Shown here piece after piece: positions 4,064 through 5,880 of a stretch of DNA of 5,880 nucleotides (within the stretch, counting starts at the first letter, position 1; each line of letters opens with the position of its first letter). The stretch comes from an uncultured Planctomycetaceae bacterium (GTDB lineage Bacteria > Planctomycetota > Planctomycetia > Pirellulales > Pirellulaceae), in NCBI GenBank assembly GCA_937967755.1, contig CALBTA010000342.1, positions 1 to 5,880 on the forward strand, given 5' to 3'. The translations under genes were made by a program, and so were the position numbers. Under the pieces are notes generated by a model, which saw only the letters and a list, made by a program, of their open reading frames with translations, searched no databases and was not told the origin of the DNA.

Positions 4064-5880
4064 ATGCCAGCCTCTATGGAAACGAGTGTCTTGCCGGAAT
4101 TGGCCGCTTTTCATGAAGCGACGCGGCGTTGGTTGGATCAAGTGTTCACTGCCCCGACGCCGGCCCAAACACGAGCCTGGCCGGCCATCGCGCGGGGGGA
4201 AAATACGTTGCTGCTCGCCCCCACCGGGTCGGGCAAAACCCTGGCCGCGTTTTTGGTGGCGATTGATCGATTGATGTTCGGTGAGGTTGATTCACCTGAT
4301 GGCGAACAGAGTGCAGGTGTGAAGACGCTCTACATCTCGCCGTTAAAAGCTTTGGGCGTGGACGTGGAGCGGAACCTTCGCGCCCCGTTGGCCGGCGTGC
4401 GGGCAGTTGCTGAACGAGACGGCTTCGACTACCACCTGCCGACCGTTGGCGTGCGCAGCGGCGATACGCCGGCGGACGAGCGCCGCCAACTCGCCCGGCG
4501 GCCACCGGAAATTCTGATCACCACGCCCGAGTCGTTGTACCTGATGCTGACCTCGCAGGCCCGGGAAATCTTACAAACTGTCGACACGGTCATCATCGAC
4601 GAAATCCACTCGATGGTGCGAAGCAAACGCGGCGCGCATTTGTTCTTGTCGTTGGAGCGGTTGGAGCAACTGCGGCGATCATGTAGCGGAACTCGTGAGA
4701 GTTCCGGCGAATCCAACTCAGACTCCAGAAGTCTTACGACTTCTGCTACAAGAACCGAACCGCTGCAACGCATCGGACTGTCGGCAACGCAACGTCCGCT
4801 GGACGAAATCGCAAGACTGTTGGGCGGCGGTGAAGCAACAGCCGATGCAGGCAAACCGCCCGCGCCGCGACCGGTGACGATCGTGGAAGCGGGGCGTCGC
4901 AAGCAATTGGAATTGACGGTAGAGGTTCCGGTCGAAGACATGGCCCGCATCGCTGCCGAGATGCCGAATGTTGGCGACGCGTCGAAGCCTGTCACCATTG
5001 GTTCGATCTGGCCAGCGATTCACCCGCGGCTGGTCGAGTTGATTCGCGATCACCGCTCGACGATGATCTTCGTCAACAGCCGCCGCCTGGCGGAACGGCT
5101 TGCCCTGGCGATCAACGAACTTGCCGAGGAAGACATCGCCGCCGCCCATCACGGCAGCGTCGCCAAAGACAAACGGCTGGAAATCGAAGATCGGCTGAAG
5201 AGAGGGCAATTGCCAGCGATTGTCGCCACCAGTTCGCTGGAACTGGGCATCGACATGGGTGCGGTCGACCTGGTCATTCAAATCGAAGCCCCGCCATCGA
5301 TCGCCTCGGGCGTCCAGCGAATCGGGCGGGCCGGCCACCAGGTCGGCGCGCCGTCGACGGGCGTGATCTTTCCGAAGTACCGTGGCGATTTGCTGGCATG
5401 CAGTGCTGCGGTCACGCGGATGCGGGATGGCCTGGTCGAAGAAACGTTCTACCCGCGCAACCCGTTGGACGTGTTGGCCCAACAGATTGTGGCGATGGTC
5501 GCGTTGGAACCGAAGGATGTGGACGAAGTCTACGCTACGGTGCGCAGCGCCGCCCCGTTCTTCGACTTGCCGCGCAGCGCGTTCGAAGACGTGTTGGACT
5601 TGCTTTCCGGCAAATACCCTTCCAGCGAGTTTTCCGAACTGCGCCCACGCATCACTTGGGATCGCGTCCGCGGTCAGCTTGCCCCACGGCGCGGGGCGCA
5701 GCGCTTGGCGGTGGCGAACGCCGGCACGATTCCCGATCGCGGACTGTACGGCGTGTTCCTGGTCGGCGAAGAAGGCCAGCCGGGTAGCCGCGTGGGCGAA
5801 CTCGACGAGGAAATGGTCTTCGAGACCAACGTCGGCGACGTGTTCCTGTTGGGGGCTTCGTCGTGGCGGGCGATGGAAAT
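4064..5880 (+). CDS. lhr: Lhr-family ATP-dependent helicase (3' end beyond window)
   Basis: 605 complete codons are present and the frame runs off the window. Lhr proteins are superfamily 2 helicases that translocate 3'-5' on single-stranded DNA, unwind RNA:DNA hybrids and are linked to DNA repair. Motifs in order: PTPAQTRAWPAI (31-42); Walker A APTGSGKT (52-59); SPLKALGVD (92-100); TTPESLYLML (153-162); Walker B IIDEIHSM (177-184); the Lhr signature SKRGAHLFLSLERL (187-200); motif III GLSATQ (238-243); motif IV MIFVNSR (334-340); motif V ATSSLELGID (388-397); motif VI QRIGRAGH (418-425). After the two RecA domains come RNPLDVLAQQIVAM (466-479) and GTIPDRGLYGVFL with GELDEEMVFE (554-587), typical of the Lhr core winged-helix region and beyond. 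Residues 207-229 (CSGT...SAT, 12 of 23 Ser/Thr) are encoded by an inserted palindromic element. No ribosome site precedes the ATG at 4064; 4076 is an alternative start. The remaining length, and whether a long Lhr C-terminal domain follows, cannot be seen. Confidence 0.93.
   Translation, partial: MPASMETSVLPELAAFHEATRRWLDQVFTAPTPAQTRAWPAIARGENTLLLAPTGSGKTLAAFLVAIDRLMFGEVDSPDGEQSAGVKTLYISPLKALGVDVERNLRAPLAGVRAVAERDGFDYHLPTVGVRSGDTPADERRQLARRPPEILITTPESLYLMLTSQAREILQTVDTVIIDEIHSMVRSKRGAHLFLSLERLEQLRRSCSGTRESSGESNSDSRSLTTSATRTEPLQRIGLSATQRPLDEIARLLGGGEATADAGKPPAPRPVTIVEAGRRKQLELTVEVPVEDMARIAAEMPNVGDASKPVTIGSIWPAIHPRLVELIRDHRSTMIFVNSRRLAERLALAINELAEEDIAAAHHGSVAKDKRLEIEDRLKRGQLPAIVATSSLELGIDMGAVDLVIQIEAPPSIASGVQRIGRAGHQVGAPSTGVIFPKYRGDLLACSAAVTRMRDGLVEETFYPRNPLDVLAQQIVAMVALEPKDVDEVYATVRSAAPFFDLPRSAFEDVLDLLSGKYPSSEFSELRPRITWDRVRGQLAPRRGAQRLAVANAGTIPDRGLYGVFLVGEEGQPGSRVGELDEEMVFETNVGDVFLLGASSWRAME
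4682..4750. mobile_element. REPIN-like palindromic element inserted in frame in the helicase gene
   Basis: The ends are TGTAGC (4682-4687) and GCTACA (4745-4750). Inside are two hairpins: CGGAACTC / GTGA / GAGTTCCG (4687-4706) and CAGAAGTC / TTAC / GACTTCTG (4726-4745), with 19 unpaired bases between them (4707-4725). The left 25 bases and the reverse complement of the right 25 bases agree at 20 positions. Four of the five differences are paired changes that keep the stems intact (G-C to A-T, C-G to G-C) and the fifth is in the loop. Each copy starts with GTAG, the head tetranucleotide typical of REPs moved by REP-associated tyrosine transposases. The length is exactly 23 codons with no stop in the helicase frame. 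Without it the protein reads LEQLRRS-RTEPLQRIGLSAT, as in ordinary Lhr. No target duplication beyond a possible single A is visible. Confidence 0.75.

Noticed and set aside
4682..4750. Interruption of the helicase gene, making it a pseudogene
   Set aside because: The insert is 69 bases, in phase and without a stop; the frame continues through all downstream motifs to the window end.
4718..5482. 254-residue open frame on the - strand opposite the helicase
   Set aside because: Antisense to the helicase core motifs; Arg/Asp/Gln-rich with no domain.

Overview
The window looks like chromosomal DNA of a planctomycete (Pirellulales-like). The reasons are a Tat-exported DUF1501 protein, a secreted ceramidase-like protein of the kind found in large numbers in these genomes, GC-rich codon use, and palindromic repeats between and even inside genes. 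The assignment rests on gene content only; no rRNA or other marker gene is present.

Layout. Positions 1-514 hold no convincing gene but are rich in repeats: an inverted pair of octamer-repeat arms (54-130), a two-hairpin element with GTAG/GTGG heads (167-245), and a compound direct/inverted repeat (279-352). A secreted, zinc-hydrolase-like neutral-ceramidase-family protein follows on the + strand (515-1867). After a short convergent gap come two minus-strand genes, transcribed right to left: a DUF1501 protein (2558-3961), then, 8 bases downstream, a four-helix membrane protein of unknown function (1989-2549). A divergent promoter region (3962-4063) separates DUF1501 from an Lhr-family ATP-dependent helicase (4064 to beyond the window end). 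The helicase lies in one uninterrupted frame for 605 codons and carries all the superfamily 2 motifs.

How the genes relate. The ceramidase-like and DUF1501 proteins are both predicted to be exported hydrolase-fold proteins, but they are not in one operon and nothing ties them to a shared pathway. DUF1501 and the membrane protein are probably co-transcribed. The helicase is an unrelated nucleic-acid enzyme that shares only the divergent intergenic region.

The most notable feature is a 69-base, REP-doublet-like (REPIN-like) palindromic element at 4682-4750 inside the helicase gene. It consists of two inverted 25-base copies, each a hairpin headed by GTAG. They differ mainly by compensatory changes that keep both stems paired. 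The element is exactly 23 codons long, is read through without a stop, and adds a Ser/Thr-rich loop between helicase motifs II and III. The pair of hairpins at 167-245 has the same general architecture with different stem sequences. No transposase able to move such elements is present in the window. Apart from this I see no undescribed multi-gene system.
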